Shown piece by piece: positions 63,287 to 64,000 of a stretch of DNA of 64,000 nt. The translations under genes were made by a program, and so were the position numbers. Numbering within the stretch: the first letter of the stretch is position 1; every line of letters begins with the position of its first letter. Origin of the DNA: Methanobrevibacter gottschalkii DSM 11977 (GTDB lineage Archaea; Methanobacteriota; Methanobacteria; Methanobacteriales; Methanobacteriaceae); assembly GCF_003814835.1 (NCBI RefSeq), contig NZ_RKRG01000003.1, forward strand, positions 1-64,000, given 5' to 3'. The notes beneath the pieces were generated by a model. That model was not told where the DNA came from and ran no database searches. It saw only the letters and a list, made by a program, of their open reading frames with translations.

Positions 63287-63664
63287 ATGGAAAAACAAAG
63301 TAAAATTCTTATTGTTTTATTAATCGTTTTTTTAATATGTGTTGGTGTATTCTGGTTTCAGTTTAACAATAATGTTTCAACATTCATGATTGTCAATGAA
63401 ACTCATGTAACTGAAAACAGTTCGTTTTCTGGGATGTTAGTCGATTCTTATGGCAATGGCGTAGCGAATCAAACAATTGCCTATCACGAACCTGGAGGGA
63501 ATGTGGGAACTCTAACTACTGATGAAAATGGTGAGTTTACTGTTGAACTTGCCAAATATTTATCCAATTCAACAAGTGACAATTATTATGGTGATTTCAA
63601 ATTCTCTGGAAATGGCAAATATCAGGGATGCGCATATGAAGGTAATGTTACTGTAGGAATTTAA
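63287..63664 (+). CDS. membrane-anchored Ig-like (carboxypeptidase-regulatory-type) protein
   Basis: 125 residues: an N-terminal helix (SKILIVLLIVFLICVGVFWF) that anchors it or acts as a signal peptide, and an extracellular beta-sandwich with GMLVDSYGNGVANQTIAYHE and TTDENGEFTVELAKY, the pattern of CarboxypepD_reg/Big domains. It probably belongs to the surface-protein repertoire. It starts directly after the stop of the previous gene. Confidence 0.65.
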   Translation: MEKQSKILIVLLIVFLICVGVFWFQFNNNVSTFMIVNETHVTENSSFSGMLVDSYGNGVANQTIAYHEPGGNVGTLTTDENGEFTVELAKYLSNSTSDNYYGDFKFSGNGKYQGCAYEGNVTVGI

Positions 63665-64000
63665 CTGATTTATATTTTTTATTTTTTGAATAAATTTTAT
63701 CTGAATTTTATATAAGTCGGAATTAAACTATTCTTTGATTTCGATAAAACAGTTACTATTATGTAAATTCAAATTCAATAATTGTTAAAGGGATTTCAAG
63801 CTTTAAAATCTGATTTTGCATTATTAATCAAAAATATTGAAGATAAGGATGTTTTAAAGGGAATTATGGGGCTTAGTTATATTGAAGTTCAACAGAAGTT
63901 AATTTCACATGTACTAAATTTTTTAGTACATTTAAAATATACTATAATTTATAATACATGCTAAAATTTATATTATACTTGGAACATACTATATTTTATA
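63665..64000. other. intergenic DNA at the right edge with a 9-bp palindrome
   Basis: 336 bases without a supported gene. An open stretch of 60 codons from a TTG at 63782 (LKGFQALKSDFALLIKNIED) has no ribosome binding site and may be a fragment. TGTACTAAA at 63910-63918 and TTTAGTACA at 63922-63930 form a perfect palindrome with a 3-base centre, followed by TATA-like tracts, as expected for an operator of a gene beyond the window. Confidence 0.4.

Overview
The window comes from a methanogenic archaeon of the Methanobacteriales, most likely a gut-type Methanobrevibacter. The evidence is a very AT-rich genome, Gly/Lys/Asn-rich adhesin-like surface proteins with Ig-like repeats, a pseudomurein-binding-type surface protease, the archaeal GatDE amidotransferase, split GMP synthetase, KEOPS Cgi121, NreA, ribosomal protein L15e, and a complete Eha energy-converting [NiFe] hydrogenase operon. 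The genus is inferred from gene content; no database was searched.

Layout. 1-472: end of an rRNA operon (23S 3' end, 5S). 559-7741: housekeeping genes (citramalate/isopropylmalate synthase, Cgi121, a DegT-like PLP enzyme, the PCNA-binding repair protein NreA, the two GMP synthetase subunits around an 85-residue unknown, thioredoxin reductase). 8108-12904: an island of zinc-ribbon membrane proteins around a decayed IS4-type element. 12905-13494: no intact gene, but a dense cluster of palindromes that looks like an operator-flanked promoter driving a short structured RNA. 13495-21808: a minus-strand cluster reading regulator, acyl-CoA synthetase, VorC, VorB, VorA, GatD, GatE. 22591-36729: the eha operon (ehaA to ehaR, 18 genes with overlapping or closely spaced ends), followed by a formyltransferase paralogue, a PfkB kinase, a third polyferredoxin and a CBS-domain protein. 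36973-41873: a VUT-family transporter, a frameshifted surface protease, uracil permease and uracil phosphoribosyltransferase.

42005-56625 is accessory DNA. It has four paralogous, unrecognised ~330-residue proteins with two C-terminal membrane helices, two of them preceded by broken genes for cationic, Trp-ending peptides. It also has an intact IS5-type element, a TIGR04255-like gene with a small partner and a broken HEPN-like gene, a DUF4143 ATPase set between gene fragments, a dead truA, a tocopherol-cyclase-like/phytol-kinase-like pair, and a bacterial-type LytTR-DUF3021 pair with a broken LytTR gene. 57147-63664 returns to envelope and core functions: an adhesin-like protein, an ExbB/MotA-type channel set with DUF2149, a DUF3795 protein, a J-domain-like protein, L15e, an exosome-associated RNA-binding protein and a small membrane-anchored protein.

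How the parts work together. Eha couples ion flow to reduction of low-potential ferredoxin. The VOR/acyl-CoA synthetase cluster probably spends that ferredoxin on reductive carboxylation of branched acyl-CoAs to 2-oxoacids, which suits a gut methanogen that takes up branched short-chain acids. The accessory region shows repeated duplication, insertion and gene decay.

The two best candidates for something undescribed are the tail-anchored paralogue array with its cationic peptide remnants (42005-47235) and the putative operator-controlled small RNA (about 13190-13460).
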